Shown here: one piece after another, positions 33,243 to 44,177 of the stretch
Numbering within the stretch: the first letter of the stretch is position 1
Layout of the letters: the number at the start of each line of letters is the position of its first letter
Origin: Oscheius onirici
Lineage: Eukaryota > Nematoda > Chromadorea > Rhabditida > Rhabditidae
DNA: 64,000 nt
Assembly: GCA_932521025.1 (NCBI GenBank)
Contig: OW051472.1
Coordinates: 1,984,001 to 2,048,000 of the forward strand
Reading direction: 5' to 3'
The notes under the pieces: model-generated
Told to the model about the DNA's origin: nothing
The model's database searches: none
The model's input: the letters and a program-made list of their open reading frames with translations, nothing else
Made by a program: the position numbers and the translations under genes

Positions 33243-34532
33243 TTGCCGTTCTTTAACTGCTACGGTTTTCTACAGCTTTACTATTCCTGCCACTAACTTC
33301 TCCATCTTCTCTGGTTGTTGTTGTTTTTAGTTTGTTATGACTTTACCTAATAGTTTTTCTTGTCCCAGACAACAAAAAATGTGAAAAAGTAACGGTGAAT
33401 TGTATTTTTGAGGGAAGAAAGTCAATTCACAGACCCAATTTTCGCGCAGAAATCAAGTCAATTGGCTGAAAATAGTAAATCCCCGCGTCTGTGGGAGCAT
33501 CTTGAATAAGGTCAAATCAACATTGAGGGCAGGGCGACTGAGCAGCCCAGGGGATGCTAAGTCTCTGATATTGAGCATACCACATTCTGAATAAACAAAC
33601 CCAGAAAAGTGCTATTTATCCGACGAAGCAAACAGAAGAAAAAACTTTTTGAAGCCTGTAACTGGACGCTGGAAATCTCGTTCGGCCGGCAAAGACACAA
33701 TGAAGTATGTGAAGAAACAGTGCAACATATGTCTGAAAAAGTTCTTTCGCTTCTCCATACCAACAATACTTGTATGTATCAGAAGTTTGGTATAAGCGGA
33801 AACTTTTCCAGGAAGATATTGACTTGCTTTTGGAAGTACTGAGCTTTGCCACGCCACCCCACTTTCTTCTGAACATTCTGGGTCCCCCTTAGAAATCAAA
33901 TTGAATTTCGATGGCGTACTAGAATCATCAAGCCTGCTATTGACTGAATAGTGGCTTGGCAGAATCGACAAGCTACTTGGAAATCGAGTTTCTCCCAGTC
34001 ACACTTTACCATTCTAGTGACACCTGAACCTTCTAGTAACAGCGTCTCTGATGTGGACCGCCTGAGAAATTGAACAATACAATGTTTTGATTATTTGAGG
34101 CGGAAGTGAAACTGGAAGTTCGGTAAAAGTGTGAATCGTTTTTGCCAGCTTGCCAAAATCCCTTATCTCTCTACTACTAAACCGCAATGGTGAAGAGATC
34201 AGAAGAGATCGGTTGACTAGGGAAGGGATCAGAAGTAAAAAATAAAACACAAGTAAAAAAAGCCGCCGACAGGCGGCGAATCCGGCTGGCCGTACTCTGT
34301 ACAACGAAACGAGGAAAAGAAGATGTGATATTTTTTATGGGCTAAAGGCAAAAAAGTCTGATTGTAATTTCGGTAAGGTAATTCTGAGGGTTTGTAAACG
34401 TCCAAGCCAACTACATACTAACTTCCAATAGTCATGTCTGTACTTGTGCAATTGCTGAAACCTATGTTTTTTTAATACCCAGAAATATCTTCATCACGTT
34501 TTCTTTCAGCAAAAAAAAAAGTTCAGGTCAGA
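33243..34532. other. Intergenic, convergent, with SINE relic
   Basis: It lies between the 3' ends of two genes. Short open frames on both strands near 33600-33970 overlap each other and lack splice signals. A SINE-like fragment is at 34165-34300. Confidence 0.4.
34165..34300 (+). mobile_element. SINE-like element, internally deleted
   Basis: It has the family's 5' end (CTCTCTACTACTAAACCGCAATGGTG) joined directly to its 3' part (GATCAGAAGAGATCGGTTGACT, then AACACAAGTAAAAAAAGC). The tRNA-like middle present at 38178-38455 is missing. A small GCCGCC...GGCGGC hairpin follows. Confidence 0.6.
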
Positions 34533-34538
34533 TTTATT
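34533..34538 (-). other. Poly(A) signal
   Basis: AATAAA on the minus strand, about 45 nt downstream of the stop of the coiled-coil gene at 34583-37014. Confidence 0.6.
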
Positions 34539-34582
34539 GCATTTTTGCGTTTCCATGCCGAGTGATAGAAACTGGAGGAGTT

Positions 34583-37014
34583 TCATGTCTTTCCGGCCAG
34601 AGAGACGCTGACAGTCTGATGTTGCGATTTCTTGTCCTCTTTCGCCACCATCCTTCCGCCACCCCAGTTCAGAGGCAAGAACTGCTGGTCGGTCAGCATC
34701 ACCTGGAAATTGGTCTTTTTTAGGAGAAGAAAGTCTCAGATTTTGTTCAGAAATTTGATAAGTTAAGAGGTTTTCCTTACTTCCCCTTATTTTTCGCAGA
34801 AAAAAAAGTACAAAAACAAAACTTGAGCTACACAAAGTGTCTCCTACATACAATCAGACAATTTCATGCATTATTTTTTTGCCTCACAAGGAAGCCAAAA
34901 CAGCTCCACTTGTCATAAGGTTCAAATGATTAGCGAACTGGTATGCTCGAGAAAAGTTTTTTATATACCAAAAGTAAAGTTACAGGCCTGATCGAGACTG
35001 ATGACAGTTGCAGAAGTTCTCTGTGTCAATCATCTTACTTTGCACCTTTTTCTTCTATGAAAAATGCCTAAGAGAAGTCTTACTGAAAAATGTTTCGTCA
35101 ACAAGTTAACATCGCTGCACTTCCCATGATCTCCTGTAAGTGTTCTTTTGTTATTTCTAAAAGAAAAAATAACTCAAACGAACCTCAAGAAGGACCGTCT
35201 TGGCCATATCCTGACTGATGAGCAGCTCACGCATCGGATTATCCACAGGGTCGTCGAGTTCGTGTGCACTGCGGCAGAGCTTGTCCAGTGCCGTCGTCAT
35301 GGCCTTATCGAGCAGCTTCAGGACTTCTTCCGACGGCTTTTCGGGCTGCATAAAAAAGTTGCACAGCTCCTTATTCTCGGCATGGCTGAGAGCCGTCTCT
35401 AGCAGGTGATTTCGCTTCAAGACCTGCAGAATTCTGATGGCCGTCTGACGCGTCTCCGTTCCGCCATCAAGTTCCACACTGACCGTCGCGGCATTGACCT
35501 TCTTTTTGGTATCTTTGAGCTCGCGAAGAAGACGTTCCATCTCCTCTCGGTCCACCTGGCTCTTGTCCATCTGCCTCTGGAAGGCCATCTTGGCGTCGTT
35601 GAGCTCCTGACGCAGCTGAGTAACGACGTCCGCTTGACCGGCTGGCTTCTTCTGTCCCGCTGAGTCCTTGTCCTGAACATGAGGCTGTCTTTGAAGAGCT
35701 GCATAATGTTCTGTCTAGGTGTGCTAATGGGCGTTTATGTTTCGACAAGTAGTTATACTTTCCTGCCAGAAATTGCAAATATTTCTGGAACTTCTCTTTT
35801 GGAAGCAGAAACATTTCAATTTTTGTCGTAATACATACAGTTCCTTTAGCTCACTTTAAATTATTTTTTCGTTAGCTCACTTTAATTCTCACGCTCACAC
35901 GTCTTTAGCAGGTGTTTTGCACTAAATTATGAATTTCTGGAAGATTTCTTCCCTTTTTGTTTCACCGCTGCTGCACAAGCAAAGACAAAAGGACTGCAGT
36001 ACTCAAATTTTTTCTTTGTTACCGCAATTCGCCCAGCATACCCTGAGATCATTACCATGAAGAAAATGTTTCCACATCGAAAATTTTACCCAATTGAACG
36101 GTCGCTTCATGAACGGGGTTGCTATGAATATTTTTCTCAATAACTTTATGCTCCAAAAAGATTGAAGAGTACTACGATAACCGGAAAAACCGTTTCTTCT
36201 TTATAAATAACAACCACAATCGTTTATAGGTTTTTTGTTCTGCTTAGGTACATTAGAAAAACAACTACGATTTGGTGACCAACAGTCTTATAAACAAAGT
36301 AGTTCGGAAGAATCGGGAAGTAACATACAAATGTTTTCTCATCCAATATATTTGTTCGTGTTTCACGATTGGGAAGTAACAAACCCTAGAAAACTGCTTT
36401 ACTGACGCTACTGTGAGTTGTGGAATAATAATAAAAACAATTTTTGAGAAAGTCAAAGGACTCGTTCGACTCTTATCTACAATTTTTGGTTTCAAGAGCC
36501 AGTAGATATCCAAAAGACACATCGATGACGTACTGACTTGGCCTCAGCTAGTAGCTCTACAGTTTCACCCATTTTGCGGAAAAACACTTCAAACCACTAG
36601 AAAATCTACTGTTCTACTGTATTCTAGTCATTCAATTAACTACAGTAGCGTATTCTTCAAAGAAGCTCAACCAACCTTTTCCTCCTCCGTCCTGTCGATG
36701 CATGACTCTTCTTCCTTCTTGTCCACTTCGTCCTCCTTCTTCCATCGCAGCTTTGACTTTCTCTTTCCGATGCAGTGAGCGGGAGTGGCGCCGGCAATGA
36801 CCTCAAACTCTTCGGCCTCCTCGTCCTCGATTTTTCGCTGTTTCGGAACCTGCTCCCCCGCGGATTTGCTCGCTGATTCGGCCGAGGAAGTCTTCTTCTT
36901 TGGCGGCTTCTTCTCCTTGCTGGCCTTCTTCTGCTGTCTCTGCTGGCGACGCGTCTTCAGGTACTTTTTGAATTCCTTCTGGAGAAATTTCAGCGGCGCC
37001 TTGTTGTTGTTCAT
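34583..37014 (-). CDS. Basic, coiled-coil protein of unknown function
   Basis: Exons are 37014-36676, 35714-35184 and 34702-34583, all phase 0, giving 329 residues. The N-terminal 70 residues are extremely Lys/Arg/Gln-rich (KEFKKYLKTRRQQRQQKKAS) and look like a nuclear or nucleic-acid-binding segment. They are followed by an acidic patch and GATPAHCIGKRKSKLRWKK. The second exon starts with a predicted coiled coil (QADVVTQLRQELNDAKMAFQ through about REEMERLLRELKDTKKK), then a helical domain (RQTAIRILQVLKRNHLLETA, LLDKAMTTALDKLC). The last exon ends LTDQQFLPLNWGGGRM. I do not recognise the family. Its intron 1 is nearly 1 kb and holds no evident gene. Confidence 0.7.
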
Positions 37015-38060
37015 TGGGGGAGAGACGACGACGTGCCACGGAGACTGTCTGCAGTTGAATTGTGCTCTTTTTGGTAGTTTTTTTTTGAAAAACTAATGAA
37101 TTTTGAGAAGAAAACAAAACTTTTTGATGGAAACAATTAACGAAACTGGAAAGTTATGCTGTTGTAATTGCTTTATAATTATAACCAACTAACCACAAGA
37201 CAGTAACACCTGGCCTTTTATAGTTTTGGTGAAACGAAGACTTTTGAACATTTTTTTACTTGAAAACCCGGGAATGTTTGAAAAATTGCTGTACTGTGAG
37301 ACTTGAAGCTAATTCTTTACAGTGAAAATTTGTATTTTTTAGGTGAATCTTCGGAAAATTGAATCACTAGCGTACCAATAGGTAGTCTAAAAGTGATTTT
37401 CATTAGACGCAACGATAACCTTTATTTCCACGCTAATGGAATACAAGCAATTGATGAGGCAGAAAAAGTGGCCCTGTTTCAGTAATCAGCAAGAAAAGAA
37501 GTAAGCTTGTAGTTGGAAGTAAAAGACCTGTAGTTAGAACATTTTTCAATTTTATCAATAACAGTTCTCAAAGGTCAACGTGGACCCATTGTTAGCCCCG
37601 TAAAAAATCAGAAAACCACAAGCTTCAAAAAGCAGAAGAATTATTAACTGATGTTTGGGCGATGACCCTTTCTGATGGAAAATATCCTGTTGACAAGTGA
37701 GACTGAGAAAGTAGTAAGCATGTAAGGTGAGAAGAACGATGAGAAGAAGATTTTGGGAGAGATGTCCACTGGACAGTTGAGCAAACATTTCTCCGCCTTA
37801 GGAATTTTGGCTGAAACATACGCTTCTTCTCTCTCACTCCAACAGACCAAAGTACTGAACTGATCTTAAGGGTAATTTTGGCTGAAATGAATTAGCTGAA
37901 CGGTGGCAAACAAGTAAATTACCGGAGCTAAGACCTTACACTGAAACATTTTTGTTTTATGAATTCAATGAAACAGGATAGTGTTAAAAGCATGGCTTGA
38001 TTGGATGAAACTTGAGAAACCTAGCAAAAAGCAATAGTACCTGAACGGAATCTTCAGAAT
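37015..38060. other. Intergenic, nothing recognised
   Basis: AT-rich sequence 5' of the coiled-coil gene. Three overlapping minus-strand frames at 37555-37850 have no splice or domain support. Confidence 0.4.
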
Positions 38061-38615
38061 AGACATGGCTTCGGGCCGGGCCGGGCCGGACCGGCCCGCC
38101 TCGGCCCGGTCCCCAGACTTGGCCGTCGGACCGGGATCGGATCAAAAATGAAGCTGGTCATATTATAGCGCATTTTAGCGTAGCTCTCTACTACTAAAGC
38201 GCAATGGTGTCTGTGGCTGACTCTGTGGCTGTGTTTGTCTGTTTGTTTCTCCGGGACCTGAAATTTTGGTGTATTGTTAAGAGTCGCCGTCTTCACCCAG
38301 ACGACCCGGGTTCGACTCCTCCCCTCGCCAAATATTTTTGCTGGACTCAGGGTAACCGGTAGGAGATAGGAAGGGAGCAGAAGGGATCAGAAGGGATCGG
38401 TTGACTGGGAAGGGATCAGAAGATTAAAAGAAAACACATGTAGAAAAGCTAAGCCGGCTGGTTTTAGAACTAAATCAAAGAATAATAATATTGTTATATT
38501 TTGCTGAACTTACTAAAAATGACGGAAAAATGCAGATTTTGGTCAAAAAACACCCCTTTTTCCAAAATTTCCCCCGCGGGCCGGGCTTTTCAGGCCCGGC
38601 CCGTCAGCCATGTCT
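38061..38615. mobile_element. GC-rich inverted-repeat element with nested SINE
   Basis: The left end reads AGACATGGCTTCGGGCCGGG and the right end CCCGGCCCGTCAGCCATGTC, so the ends are inverted repeats of about 25 bp rich in GGGCCGG. The total is 555 bp, of which about 280 bp (38178-38455) is an inserted SINE-like copy. The element at 40104-40310 has similar GC-rich ends and may be related. Confidence 0.65.
38178..38455 (+). mobile_element. SINE-like element, most complete copy
   Basis: The 5' part reads CTCTCTACTACTAAAGCGCAATGGTG. The middle ends in GACCCGGGTTCGACTCC followed by TCCCCTCGCCA, which looks like a tRNA T-arm and acceptor 3' side (consensus GGTTCGAATCC). It then has AAATATTTTTGCT and a GATCAGAAGGGATCGGTTGA tail. 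The tRNA resemblance implies a pol III-derived SINE; I do not call a functional tRNA because no full cloverleaf is apparent. Confidence 0.65.
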
Positions 38616-39209
38616 ACTTCAGAAGATCAAGCACTGATAATGAAACATTATTCGCAACATTCTGTTTCATCTTCAATGCTGAATAAGCTTTCGGAAATCT
38701 CGCTCTACATACACAATTGATGAAACAAAATAGAGGTTTCACAAATTTCAGAAGACCAAGACTTTCCTGTATTCACTGGTTTGTCAAGTTTTTCGAAAAA
38801 AAGACATACGGAAGTGTCTGGAAGCTACTTTTTGATGCAGTGATCCTTTTCTTTTGTACCAGAACAAGCGATAGGCAATTTTGAGTAACAACACGAGAGC
38901 CAATCAGTAACCCATTGTTATTCTGCCACTTGTATTATTGGTGAAACCCAAAACTTTTGGTTCTTGTGAACTACATAGACGCAATTTCAACAAAGTCCAT
39001 AAATCATAGAAACTAATTGCTTTCAAAGTCATAGAAACTAATTGATAACTAGGTGGTGGCGAGCAATCCCTCGATGCTTCTTACTCCACTTCGCCGATCC
39101 CCATAGGCTAGAAAGTAGAAGGCGATGCTGCTGAAGTAGGCGAGCATCTTCTTCTTCCTTACTAGGCAGCGAAAAAGCATTCATGACGAGTGAATTTTTT
39201 TGTGGCAAT

Positions 39210-39672
39210 TTAAAGGGACAGTCCCGTTGTGTGTAAGCATGTAAACAGGGGAAATCAGGCAACTGCGTGGCGAGACCCACGACAAACTTGTAATTTAGCA
39301 TTTTAGGGGGGTTTACACTCTTTTTTTTCGATTTTTACTTGTTTTTAATCGATTGCTCGACAAAATTTACCCCTAAAATGAGTGGTGGGACGCTAAAAAT
39401 AATGGACAAATGACAGAAATAGACAAAAACAACGTATTTTAGACCAAAAAGTTTTTTTTGTCTATTTCCGTCAATTTTCAACCAATTTTGACGTTCCACG
39501 ACTCATTTTAAACGTATTTTATGACGATAAATCGATTAGAAACAAGTAGAAGTCGAAAAAATGAGTATATAACGAGTAAAACACGGATATGCAATATTTG
39601 AGGTGTTTGAGGTTTGAATGCGCGCGCTTCCCAGATTGTTCCCATCTGGTTATAATGGGACTGTCCCTTTAA
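39210..39672. mobile_element. TTAA-flanked MITE, family C, complete
   Basis: TTAA precedes AGGGACAGTCCCGTTGTGTG at the left end, and the right end is ATGGGACTGTCCCT followed by TTAA. TTAA target duplication with such ends suggests a piggyBac-type non-autonomous element. Inside, the sequence around 39360-39560 is partly self-inverse (GACAGAAATAGACAAAAA versus TTTTTTGTCTATTTCCGTCA). Confidence 0.75.
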
Positions 39673-40103
39673 ATTAAGTCAAAATTGTTACAATAACAAA
39701 ACAATATACCAAATTAATATAACTTATAGACTTTGTTGAAATGTCGTCTATGTAGTTCACAAGCACCAAACTTTTTGTTAAGGGAAAAATCAGGACATGA
39801 CAGAAGAGAGATGCTGAACGAATATTGCCTGACAAGGAAAGTGACAAAACAGGAGCGAGAAAAACCTTTTCTCTCTGTATTTTTGGTAAAACCGAATCAT
39901 TTATTATACTTTGAAAGATTTCTAAAACACTGTCCGAAACAAGTTTTGAGCTGATAAACAAACTTTTGCAAAACAACCGGAAAACCAATGAAACCTTCAA
40001 TAAGACTATTTGGTGAAACACGTTACATATTCATTGAGACGAAAATTTTCAGCAGAAAAGATAGTTTGGAGAGAGGAAAATAATGAGACCTAGAGACTCA
40101 AAT

Positions 40104-40310
40104 CTGGGCATGGGAATGGGCCAGGCCGGCCAAATTAGGCACGGCGCCGGCCCGATTCAATCAAAACAAAGAAAAATACAATCGGGTTTTTTCGTACTCG
40201 AAATGTTCACTTTTTTACTTTAGAAAGTCAATTTTCCGAAGATTTTTCGTTTACCTGGCCGGCCCGGTAGTGAAAATCTGGGCCCAAGCCTTGTCCGCTC
40301 CCATGCCTAG
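40104..40310. mobile_element. GC-rich MITE, family B
   Basis: The ends are inverse: CTGGGCATGGGAATGGGCC at the left and GTCCGCTCCCATGCCTAG at the right. A truncated copy at 46722-46801 shares the right end and following sequence. It is part of a larger block duplicated at 46.7-47.1 kb. Confidence 0.7.
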
Positions 40311-40572
40311 TCGAAGCTCAATCAGCACTAAATGTTATGATCCAAACCCTCAAGTCTTGTTGTAGAACATGAAAAGTACCCCAAGCTATACGACTTTTGT
40401 ACGATGACGCATTCGCAACACTCTTTTGAAAAATATAAGAATAAGAATATACAAAAGAAGTTTCATGAAGTAACAAGAGTCAACATAAACGTTCGTCATT
40501 CGCTTCTTTTTTTTCGTGGAAAAAACTATCTTCCGCAAAGAGAATAAATTGTGGTAAATGTAAAAACTGTAT

Positions 40573-43172
40573 TCAGTCCAGCGGAAAACAGGCACAAAAC
40601 TTTTTCTGAAGAGAACAGGAAGCGTCACAAGAGTCGTCAGCCTTTATGGGACATAGACAGACGTCAGTGGCTCCAACCCAGGTACAGCCGGGAGAACACT
40701 GAAAAAAGTTATTTTATCACGTCGAGGAAATGCTTTTTGGTACTGTACGATGGTTTTGCCTTTATGATCAAAATACCTCGGCAGCAAAAGAAATATCTAG
40801 TCTTAGTAAAACAAAAAAGTTTTTACAGTAATCGCCCTTTTCCTGATTTGAACCAACAAAACTCTCAACCAACAAAGCTGAAATAAGCCTGTTCTTTTTA
40901 TCGGGAACACAGATTCAGTGGTAGAAAGACCTCTAGAATTTAGCCACTACGTTTGTGGGAAAATCGCACACCGCGCGGAGCGCGGGGTAGATTTGGTTTT
41001 GCCTTCCATTAGTGCGAAACGCGTTTAGCATAAAATCGCGCAGCGCGCGTCAACAACATTTTCAGGTTTCGGGACCAATTCTATCGGATTCAGCGGAAAA
41101 ATTTACCCCTAGAAACATATTTTCAAGAAATTTGGTCGACGAACAAAAAAGTTAGCCGAAATGTTCTGTTTCCAAAACGTCCGCCGTCCGGCGTCCTGTG
41201 TACGCGATTTGCGCTCTCATTTTTTGACCTACAAGGCTGAAGATTTGGTTATCGATGTAACTTTTCCGACCCTACAGGAAGGGTTGTTTCGTTTTTCGAT
41301 ATGAGACCCGGATCATACCCCTACGCCCTGCATTTTTGGACTTTTTTTTTTACCGAAAAAGTGTATTGCTAAGTCGCCACTCCACCCACACGACCCGGAT
41401 TCGATCCCGCCCTTCTGCAAACCTTTTTGCTAAAATGCTTTGAGTAGAAAATGACTGTGAACAACCCCCTGGGATCTTTTTCTGATCGCATTCAACCATT
41501 TCCTGCCATTAGGTTAAGGCACAGGGTAGTTATTCTGAGTTTACTCCTTGTTTATACGGACAAATGCTCTTAGAAACGAGGGAGTATTGTAGTTTTCTGC
41601 TTCTACCCTAGTCCTGCAAAATGGCTCAGGGTATGCTTAGGTTTGCTGAAGTTCTGAGTATTTCTGAGTATTCTGATGAAGTAAATCTCGAAAGGTGGTG
41701 GGAAATATCGTAACAAAGAACCAAAATACCAAAAGCTTGATTGTAAGGGATTGTGAGACGTGTAAGGCATGACCTCTAACCAATGCAGACTCGATCCTTT
41801 CTTGGAGTAGCTCGACATCAGTACGTTAAAGTTCTGATCGGTCTGGTGTTAAAAATGAGCCGGACTGTACCGAAAAATTTGGTTCACACTTTTTGCTAGT
41901 GTATGGAGAATAACTATTCATAAATTCTATGAATTTTGGCAAAAAGAGAACAATCTGGATCTGTGAAAAAGCGGATTCTTTGAAGAAGAAGGGATTTGTC
42001 TTTGCCCAGCGTTTTACTGAATTCAACCTGACAAAAAGAGAACAATACTTTTGTTTGAACTACACAACTGGACAAAAAGTGAACAATAGCTCTTACAAAC
42101 GTCAAATCCTCGTCTTTTCTCATAGGATCACTCTTTTATCGCCAGCTCCACAAACTATTATGAATCAAGAGGAAGTACTGAGTTAGGGATAAGAGTTAGA
42201 TGACACCTTTTTCATTGAGAGAATCCAGTTGTTTTTCATCGTTTTCTTATTCTACTCGTTGTAGCAGATATCAACTAATTCCCTTTGCTACCAGGTGTGA
42301 TAAAACAGCAGGAAAGTTTCAGGAATGGTTATTTGAAACGTTCCCGCCAAAAATTTGAACGAAGGTGGGGCCGAACTATTACCGAAAGTTTTTGTAACTG
42401 GCATCCCGTAACTTTTTTGTAACTGGAAACAAACTTCTTCCAAAACAGCCTAACAATAAGAGCAAAACCCACAACAGTTTCATGCCCCTAAAAACGTGCA
42501 GTATCGTTGAACACTGAACATTGTTCATTAGGTCATTTTGGGATGTGGGTCAAGCGTGGTGTTTTCTTCGATGTCAGGTTTCCTGGAACAGACGATGAAA
42601 GAGTGATCCAATGAGAAAAAACGAGGATTTGCCTTTTGTAAGTGCTATTGTTCATTTTTTGTCCAGTTGTGTAGTTCACACAAAAGTATTGTCCTCTTTT
42701 TGTCCGGTTGAATTCAGTAAAACGCTGGGCAAAGACAAATCCCTTCTTCTTCAAAGAATCCGCTTTTTCACAGATCTAGATATACTAAAACTTGTTGCAA
42801 AAGTCTTGCAAAGTGCTTTCTTCACTAGAACATTGGTGTTTTGACGATTCGTGCGTATGAAAAAAAAATTTTTGTTCGCAAGGATAGGAAGAGATTTATT
42901 TTCATTTTAAAACTGGAGAGATTTATTTTCTCGATCAGTCTCCAGTCGTAAAAAGATTTGTTTCACCTGTAGCACATTTTTTCATTCTTAAATCGTTCCG
43001 AACTCCTTCCACTTCATAAAAAATGAAAATTTCTGCGTGGTTCCAAAGAGCGGAAATACTTCTTATTTTATTTGTTAGCCCAAATCCTTCTCAAACCAAT
43101 CCTCACCTGAGCCGAGACAGTCTCTCCAATCAGAACAGCCAAAATGCAGCCAAAGAGAAAGAATTTGAGCAT
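40573..43172 (-). CDS. Secreted eight-cysteine peptide
   Basis: Two exons, 43172-43107 and 40698-40573, join in phase 0 to give a 63-residue precursor. Exon 1 encodes exactly a 22-residue signal peptide: Met-Leu-Lys, a hydrophobic core (FFLFGCILAVLIG) and an ETVSAQ cleavage region, ending at a GTGAGG donor. Exon 2 follows TTTTTTCAG and encodes 41 residues with Cys at 1, 5, 14, 16, 24, 28, 35 and 37, spaced C-x3-C-x8-C-x-C-x7-C-x3-C-x6-C-x-C. Each half repeats a CxxxC...CxC pattern, reminiscent of cysteine-stabilised alpha/beta cores. The intron (2.4 kb) is swollen by repeats. A second copy of exon 2 is at 47049-46924. The role is unknown: antimicrobial, toxin-like, inhibitor or signal peptide are all possible. 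The model rests on the phase and boundary fit. Confidence 0.6.
40950..41460 (+). mobile_element. Composite repeat I plus SINE 3' half
   Basis: 40975-41210 (GGTTTTGCCTTCCATTAGTG, TTTCAGGTTTCGGGACCAAT, CAAAACGTCCGCCGTCCG) closely matches 54612-54835. At 41360-41460 comes the SINE tRNA-like segment (CACGACCCGGATTCGATCCC) and its AACCTTTTTGCTAAAATG tail. The 54.6 kb copy shows the same order, so block I may belong to a long version of the SINE family. Confidence 0.55.
41958..42775. repeat. Foldback element with about 180-bp arms
   Basis: The left arm 41958-42138 and right arm 42597-42775 are inverted copies (for example AGAAGGGATTTGTCTTTGCC against GGCAAAGACAAATCCCTTCT), separated by about 460 bp. 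Both arms keep the same open frame, reading KKGFVFAQRFTEFN and QYFC.NYTTGQK. It lies in the intron of the cysteine-rich gene. Confidence 0.85.
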
Positions 43173-44177
43173 TGTGCAACAGCGGTCAGTTTACGTCCTC
43201 CTGGGCTCTTTTTGAAGAGGGTCCTGCTAATCCAACGTGTAAATATTTTCTCTCGTTCAACTGGGAGGAAAGAGGCGCGTGTGGATGAGTACACGGAAGA
43301 AAAGTTACAGGAAGTTGGAAAGAACAAAGGTTTGTATCGAGAATTTGGTTCAAGACATTTTTTTCAGAAGGGACCAGAATCACGAAAAGTCAGAGCAATG
43401 AAGTGTTCATGAAGGAGAAGCCTTCAAAAATTCGTCAACAAATGAGTAAAACTTTCAAAAAAGGAGACGCTGGTTTATCGATGCTGTCAGAGCGACGGTT
43501 GTGGAAGTTAACAGCCAGTTTCAGTCCTATTATTGAGCAATGATAGAGGAAAAATGAGACCGTCGGAATGAGACAGTTTTTGTATTCTTGCTGAAACCGA
43601 ATCTTTTTCATCATCTGAAGTGGAAAGTATTAATGGAAAAGTGAAAAAACACCAGGCGGATAAGAAAACGAAGATCGAGAAACTATTGAGAATAAGGCTA
43701 CTTGATGAAACCTTTTCCGATTCCATATTTCAGGGAAATTTCTGAAGGAATAAAGTACCGGGTTGTGTTGAACATGGGGGTTTCGCCACCCAAAATTGTG
43801 AGAAATGATTGAACGTAAAGGATTTGTTCCAAAAAAAAGTACCTAACCTAAACGTTATGAAAGTCATCAATCCGCCTCGTCTAAACATCAATTTAAGAAG
43901 TAAAGAGACTGAAAACTTTGGGATGAGAAACGCGATTGCCAATGGAGACTTCTGAGTCGGTATAAGTAACTTGTAAAAATAGTTTCATGTCATTTATAGA
44001 CTTTTGGGAAAAAGTTAACAGAAACTGTTGACGTTATTCAAGAAGGACCATTGAATAGAAGGCAATAGTACATACTGCAAACCTGTATTTCTGCCAAGTC
44101 TGTCTGTTTCTAAAGGACGGCAAAAAATGAGTGAGAAAGACAATGTGTTTATGTCTCTTTCGTCTATTCTTCTTGAG
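43173..44177. other. Intergenic, nothing recognised
   Basis: It lies between the signal-peptide exon of the cysteine-rich gene (5' side) and the 3' end of the phosphatase. Small frames on the minus strand at 43508-43942 have no splice or domain support. Confidence 0.4.

Noticed and set aside
33557-33971. Overlapping open frames on both strands, up to 119 codons
   Set aside because: They compete on the same DNA, have no splice sites or domains, and lie between convergent gene ends.
38275-38335. Possible tRNA gene with GGGTTCGACTCC
   Set aside because: Only the T-arm and acceptor side look right; the same block recurs in at least four diverged SINE-like copies.
43023-43412. 129-codon plus-strand open frame beginning with a signal-like segment
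   Set aside because: It is antisense to the signal-peptide exon of the cysteine-rich gene, whose minus-strand reading has better boundaries and phase.
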